NCBI GenBank assembly: GCA_964495705.1
Contig: CAZBWS010000040.1
Location: 1-23,016 of the forward strand
DNA: 23,016 bases
Origin: CAZBWS01 sp964495705
Lineage (GTDB): Bacteria > Pseudomonadota > Gammaproteobacteria > HTCC5015
Reading direction: 5' to 3'
Shown in pieces: positions 22,706 through 23,016 of the stretch. A program made the translations under genes and the position numbers. The notes under the pieces were generated by a model. It saw only the letters and a program-made list of their open reading frames with translations, ran no database searches and was not told the origin of the DNA. Position 1 is the first letter of the stretch. Every line of letters starts with the position of its first letter.

Positions 22706-22731
22706 AAAAACCTACATGTGATATTCCTGGC

Positions 22732-22763
22732 TATGCGGATATACTAAAAAGCCTATCCGCATA
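22732..22763. repeat. Short inverted repeat
   Basis: TATGCGGAT (22732-22740) and ATCCGCATA (22755-22763) are a perfect 9-base inverted repeat with a 14-base loop. No U-tract follows, so it is not a good terminator. It may be a remnant of another dispersed element. Confidence 0.5.
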
Positions 22764-22771
22764 CCCCGTAC

Positions 22772-22855
22772 TGTCATCTTGAGCAGAGCGCTAGCGAAGC
22801 CGAAAGATCTTATACCCAGATCCTTCGACTGCATTACATTACGCTCAGGATGACA
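22772..22855. repeat. Palindromic repeat element 2 (TGTCATC...GATGACA)
   Basis: The outer arms TGTCATCTTGAGC (22772-22784) and GCTCAGGATGACA (22843-22855) are inverted repeats with one mismatch. Inside lies a second nested inverted repeat (CGAAAGATCT at 22801-22810, AGATCCTTCG at 22818-22827). This type, in which the centre reads as CCTTCGACT next to CTCAGGATGACA, is a widespread bacterial intergenic palindrome in my experience. Confidence 0.65.
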
Positions 22856-22943
22856 CTCCTCTCCCTTTAAAACCCCACATTAATCCCCATATATCTTATA
22901 TAACTAAACCTATAAACAAGGATGTATATGAACCTACTTAACA

Positions 22944-23016
22944 CGTAAGCTGGGTAAAACTCCCGTAAGCTGGGTTAAAACACCACTCCCGTAGGTTGGG
23001 TTGAGGAACGAAACCC
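22944..23016. repeat. Three tandem degenerate units of a GTAGGTTGGGTT-type repeat
   Basis: Units starting with CGTAAGCTGGGT (22944), CCCGTAAGCTGGGTTAAAAC (22962) and CCCGTAGGTTGGGTTGAG (22988) follow each other in the same direction at 18-26 base spacing. The third unit leads into a GGGTT / AACCC inverted repeat that is cut by the window end. Confidence 0.6.

Larger units (their letters stand above)
22609..23016. repeat. Non-coding repeat-rich tail of the window (408 bp)
   Basis: No gene is supported here. The stretch consists of several unrelated inverted and direct repeats placed end to end, each resembling dispersed palindromic intergenic elements of proteobacteria. The individual elements are listed separately. 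The only small open frames are a few codons long. Confidence 0.6.

Noticed and set aside
22921..22950. Small gene with ATGTATATGAAC and an upstream AAGG
   Set aside because: The frame ends after eight codons and runs into the repeat units.
22944..23016. CRISPR-like array
   Set aside because: The three units are degenerate, adjacent and without unique spacers of constant length.

Overview
The window looks like chromosomal DNA of a gammaproteobacterium. The murA-his gene order and the NrdA with two ATP-cones resemble Pseudomonas and Cellvibrio-type relatives. Coding is dense, base composition is moderate, and most genes are housekeeping. The assignment rests on recognised protein families and synteny recalled from memory, not on a search. 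No rRNA, tRNA, CRISPR array, prophage or transposase gene was seen.

Layout. (1) 1-2.9 kb: a small DUF2784 membrane protein (minus) diverges from a large RND/MMPL-type exporter (plus), which ends in a strong intrinsic terminator. (2) 2.9-9.8 kb: a rearranged murA-his cluster on the minus strand (murA, hisG, aroG, hisD, then hisC). A DAHP synthase gene sits between hisG and hisD. An opposite-strand rlmD sits between hisD and hisC. (3) 9.9-14.1 kb: an envelope block with an ABC-2 type transporter pair and mlaC on the minus strand, and divergent mlaA and a YrbG-type antiporter gene on the plus strand. The usual mlaFEDB and ibaG genes are absent from the space between murA and mlaC. (4) 14.2-16.7 kb: lemA followed by a membrane M48 metalloprotease with a C-terminal TerB-like segment. 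(5) 16.7-21.4 kb: a 460-bp control region (DnaA boxes, a good sigma70 promoter, a long leader hairpin), then nrdA-nrdB (class Ia ribonucleotide reductase) and a terminator. (6) 21.4-23.0 kb: an AT-rich stand-alone RelA/SpoT-domain nucleotide synthetase gene with three poly-A runs, followed by 408 bp of palindromic intergenic repeats. This last part looks like accessory DNA.

How the genes fit together. The his genes and aroG supply amino acids from PRPP and from the shikimate entry step. MurA starts peptidoglycan synthesis. MlaA and MlaC are the outer-membrane and periplasmic parts of the phospholipid retrograde pathway. NrdAB makes deoxynucleotides, and its control region suggests coupling to DnaA and the replication cycle. 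The terminal RelA/SpoT-domain protein is the best candidate for something less described. It has an intact synthetase core, no hydrolase domain, and a C-terminal extension of about 200 residues with YxxY motifs. Its position beside repeats and its foreign-looking composition fit a stress or defence effector, but this is inference.
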